NCBI GenBank assembly: GCA_913060655.1
Contig: CAJXTG010000002.1
Coordinates: forward strand, 54,289 to 118,288
Reading direction: 5' to 3'
Source: an uncultured Nitriliruptoraceae bacterium
Lineage (GTDB): Bacteria > Actinomycetota > Nitriliruptoria > Nitriliruptorales > Nitriliruptoraceae
DNA: 64,000 nucleotides
Positions 37,614 through 46,223 of the stretch are shown piece by piece. Within the stretch, counting starts at the first letter, position 1. Each line of letters starts with the position of its first letter. Position numbers and translations under genes: made by a program. The notes below the pieces were generated by a model, which saw nothing but the letters and a program-made list of their open reading frames with translations, did no database searches and was not told the DNA's origin.

Positions 37614-38531
37614 ATGGACGCACGGGCGAGCAGCGACGGGCGGGCCGACGGTCCGGCGGTCGACCTCGACGGCGTGTGCGTCCGCTACGGCCCCGTCGAG
37701 GCGCTCCACGAGGCGACCCTGCGCATCCCCCGTGGGGTCTCCGTCGCCGTCATCGGCCCCAACGGCTCGGGCAAGTCGACCCTGCTCGGCGTGCTGTCGG
37801 GACTCGTGCCCGTCGCCTGCGGTGACGCCCGCGTGCTCGGCGCCCCCGTCCCGCCCCGGCACGGCGAGGTCGCGCACGTCCTGCAGGACACCCCCCTGCG
37901 GCCGGAGGTGCCCATGACCGTCGCCGAGACGGTCCGGCTGGGCACCTACGCGGCGCTCGGCCTGCTGCGCCGACCGGACGCGACGACCCGGGAGCGGGTG
38001 CGCACGGCGGTCGAACGCCTCGCGCTCACCGACCTGCTGGACCGGCAGCTGCCCGAGCTGTCCGGCGGTCAGCGTCAGCGGGTCCTCATCGCCCAGGGGC
38101 TCGTGCAGGACGCCGACCTCCTGCTGCTCGACGAGCCGGTCGCCGGGCTCGACGTGACCAGCCAGCGGATCATCCTCGACGTCATCGCCGAGGAACGCGC
38201 CCGCGGACGGACCGTCGTCACCACCACCCACGACATCGGCTCCGCCGCCGACGCCGACCTCGTCGTGCTCGTCGCGACCGACGTCATCGCCTTCGGCCCG
38301 CCCGACGAGGTCCTCACCCCCGAGCACCTGTCACGCGCGTTCGGCGGCCACCTGCACGTCCTGCCCGACGGCACGCTCGTGCTCGACGACCCGACCCACC
38401 ACGGCGCGCCCCACGCCCACGCGCCGGAGGCCCTCGGCCATCACGACACGCCCGCCCATGGCACGCCCGCCCATGGCACGCCCGCAGGTGCGGACCACGC
38501 CCACGACCACACGCACGACGTCAGCGGCTGA
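37614..38531 (+). CDS. znuC: Metal (zinc) ABC transporter ATP-binding protein with His-rich tail
   Basis: ATPase of a zinc importer, 305 residues. Walker A GPNGSGKST is at 48-56; signature LSGGQRQR and Walker B LLLLDEPVAGLD follow, with switch His in THDIG. The core ends near residue 250. The extra tail (262-305) holds 12 histidines in groups such as HHGAPHAHA, GHHDTPAHG and DHAHDHTHD, suited to binding zinc in the cytoplasm. Part of the tail comes from a 15-bp tandem DNA repeat. Convergent with xth, overlapping by 11 bp. Confidence 0.9.
   Translation: MDARASSDGRADGPAVDLDGVCVRYGPVEALHEATLRIPRGVSVAVIGPNGSGKSTLLGVLSGLVPVACGDARVLGAPVPPRHGEVAHVLQDTPLRPEVPMTVAETVRLGTYAALGLLRRPDATTRERVRTAVERLALTDLLDRQLPELSGGQRQRVLIAQGLVQDADLLLLDEPVAGLDVTSQRIILDVIAEERARGRTVVTTTHDIGSAADADLVVLVATDVIAFGPPDEVLTPEHLSRAFGGHLHVLPDGTLVLDDPTHHGAPHAHAPEALGHHDTPAHGTPAHGTPAGADHAHDHTHDVSG
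38448..38485. repeat. 15-bp tandem repeat inside the znuC tail
   Basis: ACGCCCGCCCATGGC occurs at 38448-38462 and 38463-38477, with a partial third copy to 38485. Translated, it gives repeated PAHGT units. Being a multiple of three, copy-number change would lengthen or shorten the tail without a frameshift. Confidence 0.75.
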
Positions 38532-39300
38532 GGTCGACCACCACCGGCGCATGGTCGGAGGGCTTGTCCCCCGCCGCGTTGTTGCGCCGGGCGTCGCGGT
38601 CGACGGTCACGGCGGTGACGCCCAGCCCCGCGACGAGCGCCAGGTCGATGCGCAGCCCGTGGCCGCGGTGGAACGCGCCCCCGCGGTAGTCCCACCAGGT
38701 GAACGCCTCCCCCTGCGGCTGCACCGCCCGCTGCGCGTCGACCATGCCGAGGTCGACGAGCGCGGCGACGGCGGCCCGCTCCGGCCCCGTCACGTGCGTC
38801 GCACCCTCCGGGAACGCGGCGAGGTCCCACACGTCCTGGTCCTCGGGCGCGACGTTGAAGTCGCCGGCGACGACGGTGGGACCGGCGGCCACCACCGGCG
38901 CGAGCCGGTCGCGCATCGCGGCGAGGAAGTCGAGCTTGCGCGGGTACCACTCGCTGGCGACCTCACGACCGTTGGGCACGTACACGGACGCGACGCGCAC
39001 CCCCTCGACGGTCGCCTCGATCCAGCGCGCCTCCTCCGGGACCGGGTTCCCCGGCAGCTCGTCGCTGACGTCGGCGACGGTCAGCCCCTCCCGCACGAGC
39101 AGGGCGACGCCGTTCCAGCGTCCCTGCGACGACTCGACGGCCACGTACCCGAGCTCCGCGAGCGCCGCGTGGGGGAACGCGTCGGCGGCGAGCTTCGTCT
39201 CCTGCAGGCAGACGACGTCGGGTGCGTGGGCGTCCAGCAGCTCGGGGACGCGCGGCCAGCGGGCCTTGAGCGAGTTGACGTTCCACGTGACGAGGCGCAT
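38521..39300 (-). CDS. xth: Exodeoxyribonuclease III
   Basis: AP endonuclease and 3'-5' exonuclease of base-excision repair, 259 residues. Active-site motifs of the EEP fold are all present: TWNVNSLKAR, QETKL (metal Glu), SVYVPNG, AGDFNVAPEDQDVWD and the terminal SDHAPVVVDL with the catalytic Asp-His. A TAGCGT -10 stands 7 nt before the ATG with no Shine-Dalgarno, so the mRNA is probably leaderless. It shares a symmetric divergent promoter with the MFS gene and overlaps znuC tail to tail by 11 bp. Confidence 0.95.
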   Translation of the reverse strand: MRLVTWNVNSLKARWPRVPELLDAHAPDVVCLQETKLAADAFPHAALAELGYVAVESSQGRWNGVALLVREGLTVADVSDELPGNPVPEEARWIEATVEGVRVASVYVPNGREVASEWYPRKLDFLAAMRDRLAPVVAAGPTVVAGDFNVAPEDQDVWDLAAFPEGATHVTGPERAAVAALVDLGMVDAQRAVQPQGEAFTWWDYRGGAFHRGHGLRIDLALVAGLGVTAVTVDRDARRNNAAGDKPSDHAPVVVDLSR

Positions 39301-39307
39301 GCCGACG

Positions 39308-39332
39308 ACGCTAGCGGTCGCACGGCTAGCGT
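39308..39332. promoter_or_regulatory. Symmetric divergent promoter, xth / MFS transporter
   Basis: ACGCTAGC (39308-39315) and GCTAGCGT (39325-39332) form a perfect 8-bp inverted repeat with a 9-bp spacer. Each arm contains a TAGCGT -10, one facing xth and one facing the MFS gene. The same repeat could be an operator for one regulator of both genes. Confidence 0.55.
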
Positions 39333-39371
39333 CCGTGCGGGCCCGCCCCGCGTCCCGGCCCCGAGGTCCCG

Positions 39372-40625
39372 ATGCGTCGACCGCAACGGCCGGGCTGGCT
39401 GACCACCCCCGTCCTGGCCGTCTCCGGCCTGTCGGTCGGGTCCGGCATCGCGCAGTTCGGGGTCACCGCCGTCATCGGCGACGTCGCCGCCGCCTTCGGG
39501 GAGGTCGGGGTCGGCGACGACCTGACCGCGCAGATCGGGCTGCCGGCGACGACGGTGGGGCTCGCGCTCGCGCTCGTGCGGCTCACGTCGCTCGCGTCGC
39601 TGCCCGCCGCGTCGGTCGCCGACCGCCGCGGACGGCAGCGGGTGCTCGTCGCCCTGTCCGTCGTCGGCCTCGGGCTGACCACGCTCGCCGCGCTCGCCCC
39701 CGGCTTCTGGTGGTACGTCGCGCTCGTCGCGCTCGCCCGTCCGGCGCTGTCGGGCGTGAACGCGATCACGGGGGTGGTCGCCAGCGAGGAGACGCGGACG
39801 AAGGACCGCAGCGCGGCGATCGCGCTCGTCACCGCCGCCTACGGCATCGGTGCCGGGGTCATCGTCGTCGTGCGGGCGGCGCTGGGGGACCTCGCGACCT
39901 TCCGGGTCGTGACCGCCGTCGCGCTCGTCCCGCTGGTGCTGCTCCCGCTGATCGTGCGCGGCACCCGTGAGCCGCGCATCGCCCGCGGCCACCTGCGCAC
40001 GCAGGGGGTCCTCGGCGCGGTCCCCCGCCGCCACGTCCGCAGCGTCGCCCTGCTCAGCGGCCTCAGCGGGCTGATCGCGCTGGCGACGGGGCCGGCCTTC
40101 TCGTACCTGTTCGTGTACGGCGAGCGGGTCCTGGGCGTGTCCGCCGGACTGCTCGCGCTGCTCGTCGTCCTCGCCGGGCCCGCCGGCCTCGTCGGCATCC
40201 TGCTGGGACGGGCGGCGGCCGACCGGATCGGCCGCAACCTCGCCGCCGGCGTGTCGATGGCCGGGACCGGCGTCGCCGTCGCCTACGCCTACGGCGGCAC
40301 CGCCCCCCGCCTCGCCGTCGGCTACCTGCTGGCCATCACCGCGTCCAGCGCGTTCGCCCCGCCGACCGGGGCGCTCGGCGCCGAGCTCGTCCCCACCCGG
40401 GTGCGGGCGACGCTCGCCGGCTGGATCACGTTCGCCGGCGTGCTCGGGGCGGTCATCGGCATCGCCGGGTTCGGCGTGCTCGCCGACGCGACCGGCGGGT
40501 TCGACCGTGCGTCCCGCACCATCGGGGTGGTCACCGCGGTGACCGCGCTCGGGTTCCTGCTGCTGCCCGAGACCCGCGGCGTCGAGCTCGAGGACCTCGA
40601 GGCGGACGGGTCGGGGACGGACTGA
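39372..40625 (+). CDS. Major facilitator superfamily transporter
   Basis: Integral membrane protein of 417 residues with about 12 hydrophobic segments in two halves. The loop 2-3 motif appears as ADRRGRQRVL and its second-half counterpart as AADRIGRNLA. The end PETRGVELEDLE resembles the sugar-porter C-terminus, but the remaining sugar motifs are missing. The substrate cannot be assigned; drug or metabolite efflux is as likely as uptake. It shares a promoter region with xth and is convergent with mfd across a GC hairpin. Confidence 0.82.
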   Translation: MRRPQRPGWLTTPVLAVSGLSVGSGIAQFGVTAVIGDVAAAFGEVGVGDDLTAQIGLPATTVGLALALVRLTSLASLPAASVADRRGRQRVLVALSVVGLGLTTLAALAPGFWWYVALVALARPALSGVNAITGVVASEETRTKDRSAAIALVTAAYGIGAGVIVVVRAALGDLATFRVVTAVALVPLVLLPLIVRGTREPRIARGHLRTQGVLGAVPRRHVRSVALLSGLSGLIALATGPAFSYLFVYGERVLGVSAGLLALLVVLAGPAGLVGILLGRAAADRIGRNLAAGVSMAGTGVAVAYAYGGTAPRLAVGYLLAITASSAFAPPTGALGAELVPTRVRATLAGWITFAGVLGAVIGIAGFGVLADATGGFDRASRTIGVVTAVTALGFLLLPETRGVELEDLEADGSGTD

Positions 40626-40649
40626 GCGGGGCGGGCCGCGCGGCGGCGG

Positions 40650-40666
40650 GCCGGGCGGCGCCCGGC
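40650..40666. terminator. GC hairpin between convergent MFS gene and mfd
   Basis: GCCGGGC (40650-40656) pairs with GCCCGGC (40660-40666) around a GGC loop. It sits in the 57-bp gap between the convergent genes. There is no T-tract, as is usual in very GC-rich genomes. Confidence 0.4.
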
Positions 40667-40682
40667 GACGTGCCGCCGGCGG

Positions 40683-43600
40683 TCAGCCGCGTGCGCGCGA
40701 CGGCGACAGCAGCCCGCCGAGCGTGGCGGTGACCCAGGCGACGAGGTCGTCGGGCCGGGGGCGCGGCAGCGGGACGGTCAGCAGGCGCGACGCCGGACGG
40801 TGCTCCGCCCCCGGGTGGAGCCGCTGCAGCCGCACCTGCGCCGCCTCGCCGAGCTCGACCGGCTGGACCCGCAGCCGGTCCCCGCGCGCGACGACGACCT
40901 CCTCGATCCCCCAGCGCAGCAGCAGCACCTTCAGCGCCGCGAGCGCGGTCAGGCGACGGGCGGGCTCCGGGAGCGGCCCGAACCGGTCGACGAGCTCCGC
41001 CTCGAGCCCGCGCACCCCGTCGGCGTCGCGCACCGCCGCGAGCCGGCGGTACAGGTCCAGGCGCGTGTCGCCGTCGGCGACGTAGTCGTCGGGCAGGTGC
41101 GCGTCGACGGGCAGCTCGAGGCGCACGTCCGTCTCGACGGGTGCGGGCTCCCCGCCGAGCCGGGCGAGCTCCTCCTTCAGCAGCTGCGTGTACGCGTCGA
41201 ACCCGATGGCGGCGACCTGGCCGGACTGCTCCGCGCCGAGGACCGCGCCGGCACCGCGCAGCTCCAGGTCGCGCATCGCGATCGCGAGCCCGGAGCCGAG
41301 CCGTGCCTGCTCGGACACGGTCGCGAGCCGCTGGTGCGCCTGCTCCGTCATCGACGCGTCCGGGGGGAACAGCAGGTAGGCGTACCCGCGTTCGCTGGAA
41401 CGCCCGACGCGCCCGCGCAGCTGGTGGAGCTGCCCGAGGCCGAGCAGGTCCGCCCGCTCGACGACGAGGGTGTTCGCGTTGGGCACGTCGAGGCCCGACT
41501 CGATGATGGTCGTGCACACCAGCACGTCGATCTCACGCTCCCAGAAGCGCAGCATCACCTGCTCGAGGGTGCGCTCGTCCATCTGCCCGTGGGCGACCCC
41601 GATGCGCGCGTCGGGCACGAGCCGTCCGAGCGCGGCGGCCGCCTCGTCGATCGTGTCGACCTGGTTGTGCACGACGAAGACCTGCCCGTCGCGGAGCAGC
41701 TCACGGCGCACGGCCAGCTCGACCTGCCGCTCGTCGAACGGCTGGACGACGGTCACGACGGGCTGGCGGTCCTCCGGTGGGGTCTCGATGACGGACAGGT
41801 CGCGGATGCCGGAGATCGCCATCTCGAGCGTGCGTGGGATCGGCGTCGCCGACATCGTCAGCACGTCGACGGCGGCCCGCAGGTGCTTGAGGCGCTCCTT
41901 GTGCGCGACGCCGAACCGCTGCTCCTCGTCGACGACGACGAGCCCGAGGTCGTGGAAGCGCACGCTCGGGGCGAGCAGTGCGTGCGTGCCGATGACGATG
42001 TCGATGGTGCCGTCGGCGACGCCGTCGAGCACGGCGCGGCGCTCGGCGTCGCCGACGAACCGGCTGACGACGCCGATGCGGACGGGGAAGCCGGCGAACC
42101 GTTCGCGGAACGTCTCCGCATGCTGCTGCGCGAGCAGCGTGGTGGGCACGAGCACGGCCACCTGCGCGCCGTCGAACACGGCCTTCCCGGCGGCGCGCAC
42201 GGCCACCTCGGTCTTGCCGAACCCGACGTCGCCGGCGAGCAGGCGGTCCATCGGCAGCGGCGCCTCCATGTCCCGCTTGATCTCCTCGACGACGGTGAGC
42301 TGGTCGGCGGTCTCGACGTGCTGGAACGCGTCCTCGAGCTCGCGCTGCAGCTCCCCGTCGGGGGCGAACGCGCGGCCGGGGGCGTGCAGGCGGGCGGTGT
42401 AGAGGCGCACGAGCTCCGCGGCGAGCTCGGCGGCGGCCCCGCGCGCCCGGTTGCGGGCCCGCTCCCACTGCGCACCGCCGAGGCGCATCACGGTCGGCTC
42501 GTCGCCGCCGCGGTAGCGGGTCAGCGCGTCGACCTGGTCGGAGGGCACGAACAGCGTGTCGCCACCGTGGTACTCGACGACGACGTAGTCGCGGTGGACG
42601 CGCCGCCCGTCGAGCCCCTCCGACGCGCGGGTGACCATCCCGCGGAAGATGCCGACCCCGTGGGTGCGGTGCACGACCGCGTCGCCGTCGGCGAGCGCGA
42701 CGACCGCGTCCGCCGCGCGGGTGCGGGTGCCCAGCCGGCGGCTCGCGCGCCGGCGTCGCGGGCCGAACAGGTCGGTGGCGGCGAGCACCGCCACTCCGAG
42801 CGTCGGGGCGTCGAACCCGGCGGGCAGCGGGGAGACGACCACCTCGACGTGGCCGGCCCGCGGTCGTGCGTCGAGCGTGGGCACGAGCGTCGCGGGCACG
42901 CCCGCGCCCGTGAGCACGTCGGTGAGGCGGCGGGCGGGACCGTCGGCGTCGGTGGTGACGACGACCCGGCGGCCCTCGGCGAGCAGCGTGCGCGCGCGGC
43001 CGGCGAGCGCGTCGACGTCGCCGCGCAGCGAGTCCCACCCGCGGACGTCGAGCCCGCGGTCCGTCTCCGTCGCGAACGGTCCGACGCGCCGGACCGGGTC
43101 GCCGCGCCCCTCGACGAGGCCGACGAGCTCGTCGGGCGTCGCGAAGGTGACGGGCGGCCGGTCGTCGCCGAGCCGCCAGGTGACCTCCGCGAGCCCGTCG
43201 GCCTCGGCGTGGATCGCACGCGCCCGCTCCTCGCAGCGGACGGGGTCGACGAGCAGCAGCCCCGATCCGGTCGGCAGCAGGCCCGCGAGGAGCGTCGCGT
43301 CGCCGCGCAGCGCGAGCGCGAGCGCCTCCGCGCCCTCGACCTCACGGCCCTCGGCGAGGGCGGTGAGCGCCTCGGCGTGGGCGGGGGCGCCGGCGATCGC
43401 GTCGCGGGCGAGGGTGGCGAGCTCGGGGTCGCTGACCAGCTCGCGGGCCGGGTCGATGGTGACGTCGGGGACGGGGCCGATGGAGCGCTGGTCACCGACG
43501 CCGAACGTGCGCAGCGTGTCGAGCTCGTCGCCGAACCATTCGAGCCGGACGGCCTGCTCCGCGGCGGCGGGGAACACGTCGACGATGCCGCCACGGACGG

Positions 43601-44180
43601 CGAACTGTCCGCGGGCCTCGACGTGCGGGCGCCGGTCGTAGCCGAGCGTGACGAGGTCCTCGACGACGGCGGCGAACGGTGCCGGGCCGGGGGCGAGCCG
43701 CAGCGGTCGTCGCGTCGCCAGCCGCGGGTCCATCGGCTGCAGCGCCGCACGGACGGGGGCGACGACGGCGAGCAGCGGCTCGTCGGTGTCCTGCGGGTGG
43801 GCGAGCCGGTCGATCACGGCGAGGCGGCGTCCGACCGTCTCGGGCTGGGGGGACAGCCGCTCGCTCGGCAGGGTGCCCCACGCGGGGAACACGGCGACGC
43901 GGCCCGCACCGAGCAGGGCCGCGAGCGCGTCGGCGAGGGTGCGGGCGTCGGCGCTGCGGGGGGTGACGACGAGCAGCGGGGCGTGCCGCTCCGCCAGCAG
44001 GGCGGCGACGAACGGGTGCGCGACCTGCGGGGCGACGAGCGCGTCGTCGACGGCGACCGCGTCCCACTCGGACCGTGCGGGCCGCAGCAGCGGGGCGAGC
44101 GGTCCGACGGCGAGCCCCGGGTCGAGCACGTCGCCGACGTCGGCGGGCGCGCGCTCCGCCGCGTCGACGGGGTCGCTCAC
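40683..44180 (-). CDS. mfd: Transcription-repair coupling factor
   Basis: A 1165-residue ATP-dependent translocase that removes stalled RNA polymerase and recruits UvrA. Order of domains: UvrB-like N-part (about 1-350), species-variable D3, RNA polymerase-interacting domain with HRTHGVGIFRGM and VEYHGGDTLFVP, RecG-like helicase with GDVGFGKTE (Walker A), DEEQRFG (Walker B), SATPIPRTL and QLHQLRGRVGRS, then the C-terminal TRCF domain. The GTG start overlaps the DUF4191 stop (GTGA). This gives the full family length. Confidence 0.97.
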   Translation of the reverse strand: MSDPVDAAERAPADVGDVLDPGLAVGPLAPLLRPARSEWDAVAVDDALVAPQVAHPFVAALLAERHAPLLVVTPRSADARTLADALAALLGAGRVAVFPAWGTLPSERLSPQPETVGRRLAVIDRLAHPQDTDEPLLAVVAPVRAALQPMDPRLATRRPLRLAPGPAPFAAVVEDLVTLGYDRRPHVEARGQFAVRGGIVDVFPAAAEQAVRLEWFGDELDTLRTFGVGDQRSIGPVPDVTIDPARELVSDPELATLARDAIAGAPAHAEALTALAEGREVEGAEALALALRGDATLLAGLLPTGSGLLLVDPVRCEERARAIHAEADGLAEVTWRLGDDRPPVTFATPDELVGLVEGRGDPVRRVGPFATETDRGLDVRGWDSLRGDVDALAGRARTLLAEGRRVVVTTDADGPARRLTDVLTGAGVPATLVPTLDARPRAGHVEVVVSPLPAGFDAPTLGVAVLAATDLFGPRRRRASRRLGTRTRAADAVVALADGDAVVHRTHGVGIFRGMVTRASEGLDGRRVHRDYVVVEYHGGDTLFVPSDQVDALTRYRGGDEPTVMRLGGAQWERARNRARGAAAELAAELVRLYTARLHAPGRAFAPDGELQRELEDAFQHVETADQLTVVEEIKRDMEAPLPMDRLLAGDVGFGKTEVAVRAAGKAVFDGAQVAVLVPTTLLAQQHAETFRERFAGFPVRIGVVSRFVGDAERRAVLDGVADGTIDIVIGTHALLAPSVRFHDLGLVVVDEEQRFGVAHKERLKHLRAAVDVLTMSATPIPRTLEMAISGIRDLSVIETPPEDRQPVVTVVQPFDERQVELAVRRELLRDGQVFVVHNQVDTIDEAAAALGRLVPDARIGVAHGQMDERTLEQVMLRFWEREIDVLVCTTIIESGLDVPNANTLVVERADLLGLGQLHQLRGRVGRSSERGYAYLLFPPDASMTEQAHQRLATVSEQARLGSGLAIAMRDLELRGAGAVLGAEQSGQVAAIGFDAYTQLLKEELARLGGEPAPVETDVRLELPVDAHLPDDYVADGDTRLDLYRRLAAVRDADGVRGLEAELVDRFGPLPEPARRLTALAALKVLLLRWGIEEVVVARGDRLRVQPVELGEAAQVRLQRLHPGAEHRPASRLLTVPLPRPRPDDLVAWVTATLGGLLSPSRARG

Positions 44181-44824
44181 CTCGGCTTCGGACGTCCCCG
44201 TCGCACCGCCGTCGGGTCGATGCCGCCGGGGATCGGCAGGGAGCGGGTCAGCGGCTTCAGACGGCGTTCGAGCTTGGCGACGTCCTTCCGGCCGACCGAC
44301 CGCGGCAGCTTGGTGACCCGCGACTGCAGCTTGGTGAGCGGTACGCCGCCCTCCTCGTCGCCGACGACGAGCGTGTGGATGGGGACGTCGCCGACGGCGC
44401 GGGCGAGCCGCTTGCGCTCCTGGGCGAGCAGCCCCTTGACGCGCTGGCCCGCGCCCTCGCCGACGAGGACGACGCCGGGCCGGCCGACGACCCGGTGGAC
44501 GAGGTCCTGCTTGCCGTTGATCGCGACCGCGGGGGTGACGAACCAGGGGCCGCGCAGCTGCTCGAGGACGGCGGCCGCAGCCCCGAGCTGCCCCTCGATG
44601 GCGGTGTACATGGCGCGGCGGGCACGCAGGTTGAACACGAGGAGCGCGGCGAGCAGCCCGGTGAGCAGCGCCATCGGCGCGATCGCCCAGACCGAGAGGA
44701 GCAGGCCGCCGCCCGCGCCGACGGCCGCGCCGGCGACGCCGGCGAGCACGACCCACAGGGTGGCACGCGGGTCGAGCGTGCGCAGCTGGCGCCACACCTC
44801 CGCGAGGTTGCGCAGGGTCTTCAT
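44177..44824 (-). CDS. DUF4191 membrane protein
   Basis: A 215-residue actinobacterial protein of unknown function. After a short N-terminus (RQLRTLDPRATLWVV) come two close transmembrane segments (about 23-45 and 48-68), then a cytoplasmic domain of about 145 residues rich in basic and hydrophobic alternation (VHRVVGRPGVVLVGEG and RVKGLLAQERKRLARAV). The ATG overlaps the pth stop (ATGA) and its own stop overlaps mfd. The coupling to pth and mfd suggests a housekeeping role, but none is known to me. Confidence 0.85.
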   Translation of the reverse strand: MKTLRNLAEVWRQLRTLDPRATLWVVLAGVAGAAVGAGGGLLLSVWAIAPMALLTGLLAALLVFNLRARRAMYTAIEGQLGAAAAVLEQLRGPWFVTPAVAINGKQDLVHRVVGRPGVVLVGEGAGQRVKGLLAQERKRLARAVGDVPIHTLVVGDEEGGVPLTKLQSRVTKLPRSVGRKDVAKLERRLKPLTRSLPIPGGIDPTAVRRGRPKPR

Positions 44825-45429
44825 CGGCGGTCCTCCTCCTGCCCGTCGGCGCGCCGCCCGTGATGGCGGTTCTGGGCCGGTCCGAGCCCGTCGGCGATGA
44901 GCGTGGCGACCGCGTCGGCGGCCGAGGTGAGCACGCTAGCCACCGTCGGGGCCTCCTCGGCCGCGAACGGCCGCAGGACGTGGTCGGCGGCGCTCGCACG
45001 GCCGTCGGGCCGACCGACGCCGATGCGCACCCGCAGGTAGTCGCGGCTGCCCAGCGCCCGGTCGACGTCCTTGAGGCCGTTGTGGCCGCCGTGGCCGCCG
45101 CCACGCTTCAACCGCACCTCGCCCAACGGCAGGTCGAGATCGTCGTGGCAGACGACGAGGCGCTCCAGCGGCACGCGGTACCAGCCGGCGGCCCGCTGCA
45201 CGGGCCCGCCCGACGTGTTCATGTACGCCTCGGGGACGGCGAGGACGACGCCCGCGCCGCCGAGGCGCACCTCCGCGGTGCGGCAGCCGGCGCGCCGGTT
45301 GCGCGTCAGCGGACGGCCCGCGTCGTCGGCGAGCCGCTCGACGAGCTCGGCGCCGACGTTGTGCCGGGTGCCGGCGTACGCGTCCGGAGGGTTGCCCAGC
45401 CCCGCGACGAGCCAGCGTCCGTCGGTCAC
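44821..45429 (-). CDS. pth: Peptidyl-tRNA hydrolase
   Basis: Recycles peptidyl-tRNA released from ribosomes; 202 residues. GLGNPPDAYAGTRHNVG holds the catalytic His23. AYMNTSGGPV contains the conserved Asn, HDDLDLPLG the catalytic Asp, and KRGGGHGGHNGLK the substrate loop. The acidic and arginine-rich tail (GRRADGQEEDRR) is an extra. The GTG start overlaps the rplY stop (GTGA), a common pair in bacteria (rplY/ctc-pth). Confidence 0.96.
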   Translation of the reverse strand: MTDGRWLVAGLGNPPDAYAGTRHNVGAELVERLADDAGRPLTRNRRAGCRTAEVRLGGAGVVLAVPEAYMNTSGGPVQRAAGWYRVPLERLVVCHDDLDLPLGEVRLKRGGGHGGHNGLKDVDRALGSRDYLRVRIGVGRPDGRASAADHVLRPFAAEEAPTVASVLTSAADAVATLIADGLGPAQNRHHGRRADGQEEDRR

Positions 45430-46064
45430 TCCGCGGCGTCCCCGTCGGTCGCGGCCGCCTCCTCGGCGGTCTCCTCCTCGGCGGCCTCGGTCGCACCGCC
45501 CCCGGCCGGCGCGTTGATCGTGACGATGACGCGGTCCGCGTCGTCGCCGATCTCCGCACCCGCCGGCAGCAGCGACGCGACGTCGCCGAGGCGCTTCACG
45601 TCCCCGATGCCCATGCCGGCGACCGACACCTCGAGGAAGTCGGGGGTGTCGAGGGGGCGGACACGGATCGGCACGTAGTGGCGCACGTGGTTGAGGTAGC
45701 CGCCGTCCCGCTGGAGGTCGTCGACGCCGACGAGGTGCACGGCGACCTCGATGTCGATCTGCTGGTCCTGGTCGACGGCGAGCAGGTCGACGTGCAGCAT
45801 GTGTCGCTTGACCGGGTGGCGCTGCACGTCACGGGCGACGACGAGGGTGGTGGTGCCGTCGACGTCGAGGGCGATGAGCGCGTTGCGACCCGCCGGGCCG
45901 TGGAGCGCGTGGAACAGCTCACGGTCGTCGACGCTGACGGGCGTCGGCTCGACCCCGTGGCCGTAGAGGATCGCGGGGACGCGGCCCTCGCGGCGGAGGC
46001 GGTTGGCCTCACCCTTGCCGGCACCGGTGCGGGGCAGCGCGGACAGCTTGACCTGCTTGGACAA
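45426..46064 (-). CDS. rplY: 50S ribosomal protein L25 / general stress protein Ctc
   Basis: 5S rRNA-binding protein of the long (TL5/Ctc) form, 212 residues. The N-terminal L25 domain begins SKQVKLSALPRTGAGKGEANRLR with REGRVPAILYGHG, followed by the beta-rich C-domain (YVPIRVRPLDTPDFLEV) and an acidic Ala-Glu tail (EAAEEETAEEAAA). TTG 46064 is chosen because AGGAG lies 7 nt upstream and the protein then starts as in homologues; an upstream in-frame start at 46106 would add 14 poorly matching residues. TAGCAT at 46192-46187 is a possible -10 with a leader of about 120 nt. Confidence 0.93.
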   Translation of the reverse strand: MSKQVKLSALPRTGAGKGEANRLRREGRVPAILYGHGVEPTPVSVDDRELFHALHGPAGRNALIALDVDGTTTLVVARDVQRHPVKRHMLHVDLLAVDQDQQIDIEVAVHLVGVDDLQRDGGYLNHVRHYVPIRVRPLDTPDFLEVSVAGMGIGDVKRLGDVASLLPAGAEIGDDADRVIVTINAPAGGGATEAAEEETAEEAAATDGDAAE

Positions 46065-46186
46065 CGGAGTGCTCCTGCTGGAAGGTCCCCGTCGTGGGTC
46101 GGTCACCCATGCGGCGGCGAGATGTCACGCGGGGTGCCGACCTGCTGCACGCGCCCCGGGGGCGCTCGACGTCGGACGGCGGGCGG

Positions 46187-46192
46187 ATGCTA
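46187..46192 (-). promoter_or_regulatory. -10 element of rplY-pth unit
   Basis: The minus strand reads TAGCAT between prs and rplY. The leader of about 115 nt includes a short GC inverted repeat near 46151-46165 (GCGCC...GGCGC). Long leaders are common for ribosomal protein genes, but no known autoregulatory fold is recognised. Confidence 0.35.
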
Positions 46193-46223
46193 CCGCCGCC
46201 GCCGTCGGCCCGGCAACCGGCCC

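Noticed and set aside
40800..44900. Open frame of 1366 codons opposite mfd, DUF4191 and pth
   Set aside because: Same GC artefact; no domain, no plausible start and a full-length Mfd on the other strand.
46151..46165. GCGCCCCGGGGGCGC considered as an operator or terminator before rplY
   Set aside because: Short, with almost no loop, and GC palindromes of this size are frequent by chance here.
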